The position numbers were made by a program, and so were the translations under genes. Below, piece after piece: positions 12,859-25,179 of a stretch of DNA of 64,000 bases. Source of the DNA: Symsagittifera roscoffensis (taxonomy: Eukaryota > Xenacoelomorpha > Acoela > Convolutidae); contig NC_087070.1 in assembly GCF_963678635.1 (NCBI RefSeq), forward strand, positions 7,350,539 through 7,414,538, given 5' to 3'. A model generated the notes under the pieces. It made no database searches. It was not told the origin of the DNA and worked only from the letters and a program-made list of their open reading frames with translations. Every line of letters starts with the position of its first letter. Within the stretch, counting starts at the first letter, position 1.

Positions 12859-14443
12859 TCAGTATGGTTTATCGGTTATATGGTTTTTACCAGTAATACT
12901 AGGAATTAACTGCTGTGTTACGTTTTTCTCAATTTCATCCACTTTTCTGAATGCTTTCGAAGCTGTTCTGGTTAGAAAGCATAATATATTTTGAACTCCC
13001 ATTGTATAGCAGGAGTACGCATTTTGTGGTGACGTTTTAGCTATTTTAGAAACTTTTTTTGTCTTTTCAATTTCGTGTTCCATGTATATATCGAATGCTG
13101 ATGGTGTTCCTATGACCGATCCATGGAACCAAAAACCGTCTACCATTATAAATTTTTTTGCCTTCAAATACCTTTATGGCGGTTTCCCGACGATTTTCCT
13201 TTACACTTCGAAGACTTCACATTGCAGCCGAAAGCTTTTCATCCAGGTTGTCTAATATTGCGCGGAGACTCCTAAGATTACCTGCAGCACTTTCAGAACC
13301 TCGCATATACCAATGAGCCCTACTCCTGGATTTTTGCCCAGAGGTATCAGATGAAACGAGATGTACGCCAATAGTTTTTCTTGGGGAGAACTTTTCTTGC
13401 TATTATATAGGATAGCTTTGCAGTTGTCTTGCAAATCTCAATCGATGTCTGGTTGAAGTGAGTTAAAAACATGAGAGACTGTGGCTTCCGTACGTTTTCA
13501 GGGTTGATTTTCGAACTGTCTTGGCATTTATTTGTTCAAATATAGTGGGGTGGTATGGCATTGCATTTTAACTAACTTCGGTTAAATAGTTATTGTTTGT
13601 TGTTTTGGCCTGGAGGTATTTTTCTATCAGGTTACTAAGGACGGTTTTTTCTTCAATGGCTTTGCTTAGGGTAAGTACCCCTTTTGCTTTCTGTCTGAAA
13701 TTCAGCCAATGGCGGCATATATTTTGCCTGTACTCATTAGTTTATCGAACTGTTTAACTTCCTCGTTTACTTCGTACTTCTTCTGTGTTGGATGTCTAAT
13801 TTGGAGAGCTTTTGCTTCAAAGAAAAGTTTGTCTAGTAGACCTTGCTTCAGTAAAATTACGCGGCTTACAGTTTTGGAATTAGATTCATTTGTTTCTGAT
13901 TTAGTTTTGGGGAGAAGCAGATGTGGAAAAATTTTTGCTGCTTTCCTTGCCGCGTTAGAATTTGGTGTCTCTTCTACTATTGACAGCAGCTGCTCGTTCA
14001 TTAGTTCTATGAATTGGAAAACGGGAATGTTCTCGTTTCGAACTATGAAATGCGGTTTGCAGTTAATGGTTTTTATTATATATGTCGTTTATTTTAAATT
14101 CCAATTCTTGATCGATAAGTTTCCAGAGGTCAGAGGACACTGCAGTGATTGCTGGAGGCGACGGATTAGGTTGAGTTGCCTTGGGCAGTACGTTTGTTTC
14201 GGGTGTTCCTAGTGATGTTTCTTCTCAAGTTGTGACGAGTTGTGCTTGGTGGTCTGCTGGTAGAGTTGAACCCTCTTGCAAAGTTCTTGAGGGTGCATTG
14301 TATGCAGGAGAACTCATCGTAAAAAGTTTTCTGCTTTGTAGCCCGCTACATGAGACATGGATGTATGCTTTGCAAATGACACACCATATGCCTCCTTTCC
14401 GGAGGTGGCGTTTGAAAAATTGGCAGTGCGTTTGATCGGCCAT
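12859..14443 (-). mobile_element. Reverse-transcriptase element fossil with PHD-like finger
   Basis: This is a broken minus-strand retroelement; several breaks are evident. From its 5' side there is a PHD-like zinc finger (14225-14443, C-x13-C-x2-C-x4-H-x2-C around WCVICKAYIHVSC). Next comes a linker with FDKLMSTGKIYAAI, then KNPGVGLIGICEVL (13252-13434), then GSVIGTPSAFDIY and SKIAKTSPQNAYS (12859-13167). That order matches a reverse-transcriptase family common in invertebrate genomes that carries KNPG-RPIG, YADD and G-IG motifs. I cannot say whether it belongs with LINEs or with DIRS-like elements. The 5' part lies inside the 3.2-kb tandem duplication. Confidence 0.65.
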
Positions 14444-14922
14444 AATTTGGCAGAGGGAAGGGTAAATTTATGGTGAATATATACAAGTTAGCTGAGAGAG
14501 CAATAAACTGAAAATTTTAATACCATAGAAAGAAAAGTGAATACCATCTTTACAAAACATATGAGCACTAAAACTAACATTAAGATTGGGGAAATATTTC
14601 TGATTCTTGAGGGTAAAATGTATTTATAAGGCGAAACAAAGAAGTATTTAGAGCAACAAGTTTTTTTTTTTAAATTATTTGCAGAGAGGATGATTTTGGC
14701 AATAAAATCACATTTGGGTTAAGCTTATGAGTTATCTAATTTATTAAAAACCTCCAAGCATTTCTAAAGTCTGAAGCCGTAGATGAGTTATCATTCATTA
14801 CTAAAGTCTGGAGCCGTAGATGAGTTATCATTAAAGCCGGCTACTATGGTAACAGTTCAGTTCCTGCGAGGGGTAGCGCGATACAGTAGCGGCAGGTCGG
14901 CTAGCTTTGCACCACTGTACGA

Positions 14923-15635
14923 GTGAACCGTGTCTCCGACATCTTTGCGGGTGCAGTACTTAATCCTCGAGGTTTCTATTACCAGTTTCCTGCTCCGGTC
15001 TGTACTTCGGCACGCGCATTCTCTAAGCAGCGTACAAAAGAAGCAAAACAAGAGAAAGAACAGATTTTAAAAAGGATTGAAGAAAAATGTAATTTAGTAA
15101 CAAAAAAAAAGAAAAAAAGCGATTACAACCTGGTTTTTCACGAGTGGAGACTCAGGCGGGGGTGTTGTGGTAACAAAGGATTGTATCGCAGCATGACGAG
15201 TTTGACTATTAAATCCCTGCCATGGATTTCTCCTACAAGCGTACCATGATCATCATATCAGATGAAACTATTTAATATCTGTGTTAATCACAACATTTAG
15301 GCTAAAAGCTGTAGAAACTTGCAATAACCAATGTCACCCAAAATTGGTACGCAGATGATGGAAGCGCTGCAGGTGATGTTAAGAGTCTTCGCGCAAAACT
15401 GGACAACCTGGATGTGCACCCAAAGTCTTTCGGCTACAATGAGAAGGTTTTCAAGTGGCAACTCAAAGTAAAGGAAAACCGTCGTGAAAGCGCCATAGAG
15501 GTATTCGAAGGCACAAATTTTACACTGGAAGACGATTTTGGAGTCCTTGGATTGGTCATTGGAACACCATCAGCATGCGATATATACAATGAAAGCGAAA
15601 TTGAAAAGACAACTTCCCTAACAAAAAGGTTTTGA
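14923..15635 (+). mobile_element. Reverse-transcriptase fossil, YADD piece
   Basis: Plus-strand remains of the same kind of reverse-transcriptase element found in the opposite orientation at 12.9-14.4 kb. QNWYADDGSAAGD (about 15338-15376) holds the catalytic YADD box. It is followed by FGYN, then FGVLGLVIGTPSACDIY, which parallels GSVIGTPSAFDIY of the minus-strand copy. The piece is broken. Its second copy lies at about 18212-18924. Confidence 0.65.
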
Positions 15636-16452
15636 AAATAGTTAAAACCTCACCACAAATGCGTATTCCTGATGTTGAAATATAGCCAAAACTGCAACCG
15701 TTGGAAGACGAAAGCATTCACAACAAAACAACTATTACCGAAGATGACGCTCGACTTGACATCAAGACAAATGGAATCAGGGGAGGCCAATTCAGCCGAA
15801 CTTTTTTCGATGTAAAAATTTTGAACCTCCATACTAAATCCTGCCCCAAAACTATTTCTGAAGCCTAGAAAAATCATGAGAGTGTCAAAACAATAAAATG
15901 GCAACAAAGACTTCGTGATAACTTAAACTTGGCTATTTTTTCACATGAGGGCTCAGTACCAAAATGTATATAAGCTATTGTAAATAAAATTTGTAAAGTG
16001 ATGTTATATCGTCATTTAGGTTAATTTATTGTAAAAATCCTGACGTTGCACATAATTGCAAAAACGGTTGAAATTTACTTTTTTCAATCAAAAATTTATT
16101 CAATAATATTTGTAAATTTGTAAAAAAAAAAAGAGCTTAAAATTCCAACTGTTTTCCCATTAAAGGGCTAGCATCTAAATTTTTAATGATTTTCATCAAT
16201 ATAAAGGAAATTTTTTTAGTGTTCTTTCATCGATACGTAGACTATGGCGGATTTTTACTTGAGTTACTAAAATTGTTCATATTGTAGAAGCTAGCTCCCT
16301 GTTCTACGGCATCAATACCCTCAACAGATGTGAGAAAAAGCGATACGAGAGCCTTGTCAAAGCAATACCTGGCCTATCCCTCAATAACAACTCGCTAAAC
16401 CATCGAAAGAACCTTCGACAATACTGGAAGACAGTACATTGAAAGAAAAAAA

Positions 16453-16755
16453 GTGGTTGAGTGGCACGACGTGGTCAACAACACAATTAGCAGCCACAGA
16501 ACCAACAAGTATCGCCCAGCCTGTGTCGAAGTCTTGACAAACTATTTGAAGTCGAAGATGCGGCAGATATTGGCGATCGTCTATTGCATGAAGGAAGGAA
16601 CGCCGGACTTGTTTAATCAGCTACTCGGCGTAGGAGTGCTCATTATTCCAGCAACAAAACAACTACTCTCCAAGAGAAAACAAAATGACCCGAAGCAGCT
16701 CAAGGAATATTTGGAACTGCAACAGAAGGCTGAATTGGAACTGAAATCTCTGTGA
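16453..16755 (+). other. Open stretch of 100 codons, weakly histone-like
   Basis: This frame is open and is conserved in the second duplication unit (19636-19938). I do not recognise it with confidence. YRPACVEVLTNYLKSK followed by FNQLLGVGVLIIP and a basic LLSKRK tail recalls the end of histone H2A (a VLEYLTAE-like helix, then NKLLG and a docking segment). However, the part expected between them is missing and there is no upstream histone fold. It may be only a degenerate part of the surrounding retroelement, or chance. Confidence 0.25.
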
Positions 16756-17275
16756 TTGGTAGTGTCACACAAAAAAAGACTGTCCGAACTGCTTGAAAAA
16801 ATCAGAGGCAAGAACAGAGACCATCGCAGACTAGGAGGAAGGCGAAGGCAAGATATGAGCAGGAACTGAAGGCGGAGAAAACTTCTGTGCTTCAAAGACA
16901 GGTGTGAGGAGAGTGTGATTTGTTTTTATTTGTGCCTTGTGGGTTTCATTACTCGTGGCCTGCAAAACAATGACCACAGTACTTTTTCGTGCTGTTTGGC
17001 TCAGACAAAGTTTAAAAAGAGAACTAACTTGGAAAATTGTGTCAGACTATTTATGATTCTTTCAAAAAAGTGTAATATCTATTCGCAGACTGGAGTTTCT
17101 GAGACAATGTCTAAAAAACGGTCTAATACCGGACGTTTTGAAATTTAGGGTCACCTGGAAGGGCGTTTTTTTTCGGACCAAGTTGTGCAAAATTTTCAAC
17201 TAAAACTATTACGGACTGAAACTTGTATGGCAAATTAGGACAGGAAAAGGTGTGAGGAGATGCTAGTTAAAGGCC

Positions 17276-20200
17276 GCTGCTCGTTCATTAGTTCTATGAA
17301 TTGGAAAACGGGAATGTTCTCGTTTCGAACTATGAAATGCGGTTTGCAGTTAATGGTTTTTATTATATATGTCGTTTATTTTAAATTCCAATTCTTGATC
17401 GATAAGTTTCCAGAGGTCAGAGGACACTGCAGTGATTGCTGGAGGCGACGGATTAGGTTGAGTTGCCTTGGGCAGTACGTTTGTTTCGGGTGTTCCTAGT
17501 GATGTTTCTTCTCAAGTTGTGACGAGTTGTGCTTGGTGGTCTGCTGGTAGAGTTGAACCCTCTTGCAAAGTTCTTGAGGGTGCATTGTATGCAGGAGAAC
17601 TCATCGTAAAAAGTTTTCTGCTTTGTAGCCCGCTACATGAGACATGGATGTATGCTTTGCAAATGACACACCATATGCCTCCTTTCCGGAGGTGGCGTTT
17701 GAAAAATTGGCAGTGCGTTTGATCGGCCATAATTTGGCAGAGGGAAGGGTAAATTTATGGTGAATATATACAAGTTAGCTGAGAGAGCAATAAACTGAAA
17801 TTTTTAATACCATAGAAAGAAAAGTGAATACCAACTTTACAAAACATATGAGCACTAAAACTAACATTAAGATTGGGGAAATATTTCTGATTCTTGAGTG
17901 GTAAAATGTATTTATAAGGCGAAACAAAGAAGTATTTAGAGCAACAAGTTTTTTTTTTTTAAATTATTTGCAGAGAGGATGATTTTGGCAATAAAATCAC
18001 ATTTGGGTTAAGCTTATGAGTTATCTAATTTATTAAAAACCTCCAAGCATTTCTAAAGTCTGAAGCCGTAGATGAGTTATCATTCATTACTAAAGTCTGG
18101 AGCCGTAGATGAGTTATCATTAAAGCCGGCTACTATGGTAACAGTTCAGTTCCTGCGAGGGGTAGCGCGATACAGTAGCGGCAGGTCGGCTAGCTTTGCA
18201 CCACTGTACGAGTGAACCGTGTCTCCGACATCTTTGCGGGTGCAGTACTTAATCCACGAGGTTTCTATTACCAGTTTCCTGCTCCGGCCTGTACTTCGGC
18301 ACGCGCATTCTCTAAGCAGCGTACAAAAGAAGCAAAACAAGAGAAAGAACAGATTTAAAAAAGGATTGAAGAAAAATGTAATTTAGTAACAAAAAAAAAG
18401 AAAAAAAGCGGTTACAACCTGGTTTTTCACGAGTGGAGACTCAGGCGGGGGTGTTGTGGTAACAAAGGATTGTATCGCAGCATGAGGAGTTTAACTATTA
18501 AATCCCTGTCATGGATTTCTCCTACAAGCGTACCATGATCATCATATCAGATGAAACTATTTAATATCTGTGTTAATCACAACATTTAGGCTAAAAGCTG
18601 TAGAAACTTGCAATAACCAATGTCACCCAAAATTGGTACGCAGATGATGGAAGCGCTGCAGGTGATGTTAAGAGTCTTCGCGCAAAACTGGACAACCTGG
18701 ATGTGCACCCAAAGTCTTTCGGCTACAATGAGAAGGTTTTCAAGTGGCAACTCAAAGTAAAGGAAAACAGTCGTGAAAGCGCCATAGAGGTATTCGAAGG
18801 CACAAATTTTACACTGGAAGACGATTTTGGAGTCCTTGGATTGGTCATTGGAACACAATCAGCATGCGATATATACAATGAAAGCGAAATTGAAAAGACA
18901 ACTTCTCTAACAAAAAGGTTTTGAAAATAGTTAAAACCTCAGCACAAATGGAATCAGGGGAGGCCAATTCAGCCGAACTTTTTTCGATGTAAAAATTTTG
19001 AACCTCCATTCTAAATCCTGCCCCAAAACTATTTCTGAAGCCTAGAAAAATCATGAGAGTGTCAAAACAATAAAATGGCAACAAAGACTTCGTGATAACT
19101 TAAATTTGGCTGTTTTTTCACATGAGGGCTCAGTACCAAAATGTATGTAAGCTATTGTAAATAAAATTTGTAAAGTGATGTTATATCGTCATTTAGATTA
19201 ATTTATTGTAAAAATCCTGACGTTGCACATAATTGCAAAAACGGTTGAAATTTACTTTTTTTTAATCAAAAATTTATTCAATATTATTTGTAAATTTGTA
19301 AAAATTTAAAAAAAAGAGCTTAAAATTCCAACTGTTTTCCCATTAAAGGGCTAGCATCTAAATTTTTAATGATTTTCATCAATATAAAGGAAATTTTTTT
19401 AGTGTTTTTTCATCGATACGTAGACTATGGCGGATTTTTACTTGAGTTACTAAAATTGTTCATATTGTAGAAGCTAGCTCCCTGTTCTAAGGCATCAATA
19501 CCCTCAACAGATGTGAGAAAAAGCGATACGAGAGCCTTGTCAAAGCAATACCTGGCCTATCCCTCAATAACAACTCGCTAAACCATCGAAAGAACCTTCG
19601 ACAATACTGGAAGACAGTACATTGAAAGAAAAAAAGTGGTTGAGTGGCACGACGTGGTCAACAACACAATTAGCAGCCACAGTACCAACAAGTATCGCCC
19701 AGCCTGTGTCGAAGTCTTGACAAACTATTTGAAGTCGAAGATGCGGCAGATATTGGCGATCGTCTATTGCATGAAGGAAGGAACGCCGGACTTGTTTAAT
19801 CAGCTACTCGGCGTAGGAGTGCTCATTATTCCAGCAACAAAACAACTACTCTCCAAGAGAAAACAAAATGACCCGAAGCAGCTCAAGGAATATTTGGAAC
19901 TGCAACAGAAGGCTGAATTGGAACTGAAATCTCTGTGATTGGTAGTGTCACACAAAAAAAGACTGTCCGAACTGCTTGACAAAATCAGAGGCAAGAACAG
20001 AGACCATCGCAGACTAGGAGGAAGGCGAAGGCAAGATATGAGCAGGAACTGAAGGCGGAGAAAACTTCTGTGCTTCAAAGACAGGTGTGAGGAGAGTGTG
20101 ATTTGTTTTTATTTGTGCCTCGTGGGTTTCATTACTCGTGGCCTGCAAAACAATGACCACAGTACTTTTTCGTGCCGTTTGGCTCAGACAAAGTTTAAAA

Positions 20201-20458
20201 AGAGAACTAACTTGGAAAATTGTGTCAGACTATTTATGATTCTTTCAAAAAAGTGTAATATCTATTCGCAGACTGGAGTTTCTGAGACAATGTCTAAAAA
20301 ACGGTCTAATACCGGACGTTTTGAAAATTAGGGTCCCCGGGAAGGGCGTTTTTTTCGGACCAAGTTGTGCAGAATTTTCAACTAAAACTATTACGGACTG
20401 AAACTTGTATGGCAAATTAGGACAGGAAAAGGTGTGAGGAGATGCTAGTTAAAGGCCG
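17276..20458. repeat. Tandem duplication unit 2 (about 3.18 kb)
   Basis: Second copy of 13989-17275 in the same orientation. It is about 100 bases shorter and carries scattered substitutions, so it is somewhat older than the 2,506-base duplication. It repeats the PHD-like piece (17512-17730, minus), the YADD piece and the 100-codon open stretch (19636-19938). Confidence 0.9.
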
Positions 20459-20469
20459 ATCGCTGGTGC

Positions 20470-22782
20470 AAAAATAAATCGAAGAACAGTGGTGGGTATC
20501 CCTTTTCCGCTTCCTGAGGCGTCAAGTTGAGGCAAGCTTAGAGACAACATCAGAAAACCAATGAAAAAAGTTAGAAAAATTGTCCGCGAGACAAGATGAA
20601 CCACTTGTAGGAAGAAAAGAGCAATCAGTTAAGGTGCTTGATAACATTGAACTGCCTGAATGGGTACGTAAAATGCTCTCAATGGGCCCAAAGCATCCCA
20701 TCAGAGAGAAATTCAACGAAACGAACTTTTTTGGCTGATATCGACCTTTTCCTCTCACAATTGAAAAAGCGAACAGCATTATGTGAAATAGAAGCCGCGG
20801 CAAAGGCATATGCAAACCCCAAGAGACAAAGCCAGGAATTTGCTCAAAAATAATGTGCTGCTGCCTGTGCCTTTTGATATGAGGATTGGTTATTGCATAA
20901 TTCGGATAAAAACATATGACTCGCAGCAATTATTAAGGCAATCTGCTCAGTTTTGGAAAAAGAGGCAACCACATATGAGGTTATACTGAAAATTGAGAAG
21001 CAACTTAACAAATAATTATTTGCCATTAACAAAAGAGACGAGATAAGTGACCAATTATAATCTAAGATGAGGTCAGTATGATCTGCAACCCGACCAATTG
21101 TACGGTTTACCTAAAGTACACAAGGCTGAAACACCCCTAAGACCAGTACTATCACTTCCGGGCAGCTGGTATGCGAATCTTAACGAAACGCTTGCAATTT
21201 TTTTGACAACGTCGAAGGAGATAATATAGAAACCAATACTAAATATGCCAGAGAAACGATTGAAAACATCGCTCTAGATCTGGATGAAACCATGAAATCT
21301 ATTGATGTGAAAAACTTGTACAATAATGTTCCCCTGAAGGATTCAATTAAAATTGCATTACAGAAGCTGTACAGCCAAGAGTTTCCTCCTGAAAATCAGA
21401 AAGCAACCATAAAAACGCTTTCGAAAATGGCTTTTGAAAATACTTTTTCAGCAAAATATATTTCAATTGTAATTATTCATGGTATACGCAAGTTGATGTA
21501 CTAGCAATGGATGCTTCCCTCGCTGTTATTCTGGCAAAGCCATGGCTACAAGATCATGAGTTTGCTCTAGGACAAGAAATACCGGTGGGAGATACAGCCA
21601 ACGAATGACAAAAACGGTTTTTGTCCATGTTGCTGCAGGAAAGTAACATATAGATCAAAGGGGGATGAATGCGAGAGTTGCAGAAACTGATATCATCTAA
21701 ACTGCGGAAAAATATGTTTATGATGTATACGCATCAGTAACCGAGATAGTGTGGTTTTGTGGAAGCTGCTCCTGCGCTAAGAACAAGGAGAAGGATACTC
21801 CACATGTACAATTATTCCTCAGGTATGTGAATGAATTTGTTAAAACAGTCAGAGGTGAGCCGAGTTGTGTTCTCGTTGCCGCCAATTCTCTTCATCCAAA
21901 CCTGCAGTTCATTCTAGAGGAAACTAATTCAGAGGGGAATTTACTGTTCCTGGATTTGAACATAAATGTATCGCAGGATAGGGGTGTAACTTGCAATTGG
22001 TATCAAAAACTAACAGATAATAGGATTATAATAAACTATAGAAGCTGTGCCCTAACTCAGTGTAAGCGTAGTGTTATCCAAGGCACTGCACGCATAGTTT
22101 TCTGTAGTACATCTAACTATGAGTAATTAGATAAGACTATGGAAACTAATAGGGTGCATTGTCTGACAAAGCAGTACCCTGAAAATTGGTCCGCAAAGGT
22201 GGCGGTAGACCTGGCGGTAGACAAAGCAGTACCCTGAAAATTGGTCCGCAAAGGTGGCGGTAAATTTTCGAGGGTAAGGGTAAGCCCATAGATAGTGAGA
22301 GGAGTTCGTCAACTGAATCACCAAAGGAGGTGAAGCCCCCAATGGTGATGGTGCAATATACAAGTAAGCGAAGCCAATATTTTGCAAACTGGTTGTGAAA
22401 TTGAACCAACGTTCAAGTGGTTTTCACCATAAGCAATTTAGAACCTTGTTTACCATCACTGAGGCCAGCATTTTTCGTGACTTCAAGTCAAGAGTGGTTT
22501 ATATTGTCATGTACTGCATGCACTTCAGTCTATGTCGGACAAATTGTTCGACATTTGACCACTAGAACTGAGGAACATAAAAAAGTAGACTCACTGTTAG
22601 TCCTTCAACTTCAGCAATGCAGTCTTGAGGGAAATAGCCCAGATCTTAGTTCGGAAATCATAGATATGTCAAACAACCAAACAAAACTCTTAAAACTAGA
22701 GGCAATACATATCAGGGAAGGGAAACCTAGCTTGAACATGCGCGTTGAGTTTAGGAGCAGGGAGTTAACACTGAAAAATTAG
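20470..22782 (+). mobile_element. Penelope-like element (RT plus GIY-YIG), broken
   Basis: Order of parts: an N-terminal segment with LPEWVRKMLSMGPKHPI and FLADIDLFL (about 20640-20755); the YGLPKVHK box with PLRPV just after it (about 21100-21140); an NNVPL box (about 21316); a reverse-transcriptase tail with SLHPNLQF, LFLDL and WYQKLTDN (21749-22126); and a GIY-YIG endonuclease (22417-22782). YGLPKVHK and the RT tail followed by GIY-YIG are diagnostic of Penelope-like elements. The copy is a fossil with several breaks. A segment of about 54 bases ending in GGTGGCGGTAGAC is repeated in tandem at about 22166-22262. Confidence 0.85.
22417..22782 (+). mobile_element. GIY-YIG endonuclease part of the Penelope-like element
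   Basis: CTACTSVYVGQIVRHL followed by TRTEEHKK corresponds to the GIY-YIG core (here VYVG) with the following R and EH residues. LEAIHIREGKPSLN is the typical family ending. This nuclease nicks target DNA for insertion in Penelope-like elements that carry it. It lies directly downstream of the reverse-transcriptase tail, as expected. Confidence 0.85.
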
Positions 22783-23104
22783 TCCCAAAACTTTTTTGGT
22801 TTTTTATTCAAAAAACATGTCCTAATCGAAGTTATGAATAAGAATTATCCAGACAAATTACTTTGAAACTTAAAACTGTTTAATGAATTTTAGAGTTTAA
22901 AAGTAATTTAATCTAAGTAGTAATTGTAGAAGTCAACTATGATTGGCTAATTTTTCAACATGATGGTTTAGGAACAAAATGTAAGTGAACTATTTAAAAA
23001 AACATTTGTAAGTTGATGTTTTATCGTCATTTAGATTAATTTATTGTAAAAACCCTGACGATGCACATAGTTACGAAAACGTTTGAAATGTACTTTTTAT
23101 CAGA

Positions 23105-23705
23105 AATATCTATCATGAGAGTGTCAAAACATTAAAATAACAACAAAAATTTAGTGATATGGAACACAGCAGCTTTGTTCCACTAATTTTTGCATGTTCC
23201 GGAAGAGTAGCACCAGGCTCTACAAAACCGTCCAGAAACTGGCAGAGAAACTAAGCAAAAAACGGAACGAATCATACTCGGACGCAGTAATTTTATAAGA
23301 AAAAAAATAAGTTTGCACTTTTGTGGAGAGCAATTCTCTGCCTTGGAGGGTGCAAAAAACTTGAAAACAGATCCAACATAGACAATTTCATCTGTGCTAT
23401 AACCGAGGAGGGTAGATTTTGATTGACAATTCTCTTCATGCAATAAAATGACTTGATTTATTCATAAAGTTTTGCCGATGTATTTATATACCGTTGGTAT
23501 GGCCCTATCCAACCTGTGCATGGACCGTTGCATGACGGAAGGGCCAATTTAATTCACCCTTTTTTTAGAAAGATTTTTAAGACGATGGAATTTTGTCGAA
23601 AAGTTGTTCCCTTCTTCTGGATCAGTAGGATTCGAATTTGTTCCTAGTCGGGAGCAGGAACTTCCCTTCCACATAACCTGGAATCTAGCACTGGTGTCTT
23701 TAACC
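23105..23705. repeat. Inverted arm, right (pairs with 12255-12835)
   Basis: Inverted partner of the left arm. Penelope-like elements are known to carry terminal repeats in direct or inverted arrangement, so the arms may be termini of this element or of two head-to-head insertions. I cannot choose between these from sequence alone. Confidence 0.85.
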
Positions 23706-23728
23706 TCTCTCCAGCACCTTTCTCCAGC

Positions 23729-23940
23729 ACCACTTTCCCACTTGGCTGATCACCTGTCCCCGTCAAGTCTCCCAGTGGTGGGTCGATTGACCAAACAGAA
23801 CACCCCTGAGTGTCCTTCTCTGTTTGTTCTTGTCCGTGCTGGATGTCTCTTCGGCGTGTCCAGCACTTCTTGGGTCCCCTTCCTGAGAACCACTTTCCCA
23901 TTTGGCTGGTTACCTGTTCCAGTCAAGTCTCCTAATGGTC
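23729..23940. repeat. Imperfect direct repeat pair
   Basis: About 55 bases at 23729-23785 and again at 23886-23940 share the skeleton ACCACTTTCCCA(C/T)TTGGCTG followed by CAAGTCTCC. No coding meaning is supported. Confidence 0.7.
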
Positions 23941-24239
23941 AGCTGAAGTTGCAAGCTATCTGAAAACCATTAAAAACGCCCCTTTTTGTTTTATGGTTTT
24001 TTAATCCTGTTTCTATTCTTTTTTGATTCATGTTTTGCTTTTTGTCTTTTACTCGTTTTTTGTCCCCCTAGTTACCCCCCTTACTCGGTTAGCTAGGCCT
24101 CGTTGGGAGAGCGTACCAGAAAGTTTTCTCGAGTTTTCTTAAAAAGCTATCACGGTACAACCGGAAGGTTTACATGTTCCCGCTGAACCGTACCACCGGT
24201 ACTCTAGAATGGGCATGTAGCCCGGAGCTGTGTCAATTG

Positions 24240-25150
24240 GGTTTGCTCCCGTAGTTTTGATAGCGTGAAAACACCCAGGAGCGCCATAAAAACACTATGT
24301 AACAGTGGCCTACTTTATGAGGTTAAAGAAAAATAGGCCCTATAACCATTGGCTCAAGAGTCAGGGACACTATCTCTTGTGTTTTTCTACCTATAACGGT
24401 CGGAGCCAATTCGGTTCACTTGCGACATGAGACTACAACCTTTGGTACAGCTTAAAGGCCACTACCAAACCCCCCCCCCACTCTAGAAAATACGAACGTC
24501 CCCATACCTAGGTCTCAAAATACCTAAAACACGCAAAACGCCGTTAAAAACAGGGTCGGAACAATCCGTATAGTTACTTTTTTTTAGACAGTGGACCTTT
24601 GATCCATTTCAGATGGATCAACATAAAACTCTCCTTACCTCAACATAACAATATAAAACACACTCAAGAAATTTAAATTGGGTTCTCACATACCGGCACA
24701 CTCTAGAATTTGAGTAACTAAATTAGCAAGTAACTCTAGAATAACTGGGGAATTAAGTTTGAATCGAAGAGTTTTAGATGAATGAGTTTTGGCTTGAGAA
24801 ATGAGTTTTAGGGCTGGACCATTAGGAGATTTCGGTTGTCCACCTTTACCCCGAAGGTTCACTCTGGTCCAATACTAATTCGCTTTCTTCTCCAACCGCG
24901 ATCACTCTGTCTTCTGTTAAGAATGAGACAGCTCTACTCTCGTACAATCTTCTATCTGGAAAATGCGAATAGCAATTTCCCGCTGTTTTTTTGACTTTTT
25001 TCCCGCGAATGTTGTTCGGTTCTTCTGATCATATTTTTTCTGATAGTTTCAGATAACGCGAGAAATTTGAGCATGACATGCTCAATTCGAATTTTTGAAA
25101 AATTCCAATTTACCCCAAAATCATGTTTCTTGCGTTGCTCAAAATCAAAC
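24240..25150. repeat. Diverged copy of 7.07-7.83 kb repeat
   Basis: Collinear and in the same orientation as about 7070-7830. Shared words include CCCTATAACCA, GGTCTC followed by TACCTAAAACACGC, AACGCCGTTAAAAACAGGGT, and GACAGTGGACCTTT. Many substitutions make it far older than the 2,506-base tandem copies. Non-coding. Confidence 0.8.
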
Positions 25151-25179
25151 TTCCAAATATGATCGACTGGCACAAATGT

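Larger units (their letters stand above)
13989..17275. repeat. Tandem duplication unit 1 (about 3.29 kb)
   Basis: It begins at GCTGCTCGTTCATTAG and is repeated immediately downstream with high identity. The unit contains the PHD-like finger piece (minus strand), the YADD reverse-transcriptase piece (plus strand), a 36-base direct repeat around CCGTAGATGAGTTATCATT (14766-14831) and an open stretch at 16453-16755. Confidence 0.9.

Noticed and set aside
20470-23705. Hammerhead ribozyme near the Penelope-like element
   Set aside because: Looked for a CTGATGA core with a downstream GAAAC box; no properly spaced combination was found by eye.
23604-23963. Plus-strand frame of 119 codons
   Set aside because: Covers the inverted arm and an imperfect direct repeat; the peptide is low complexity and not conserved in the other arm.
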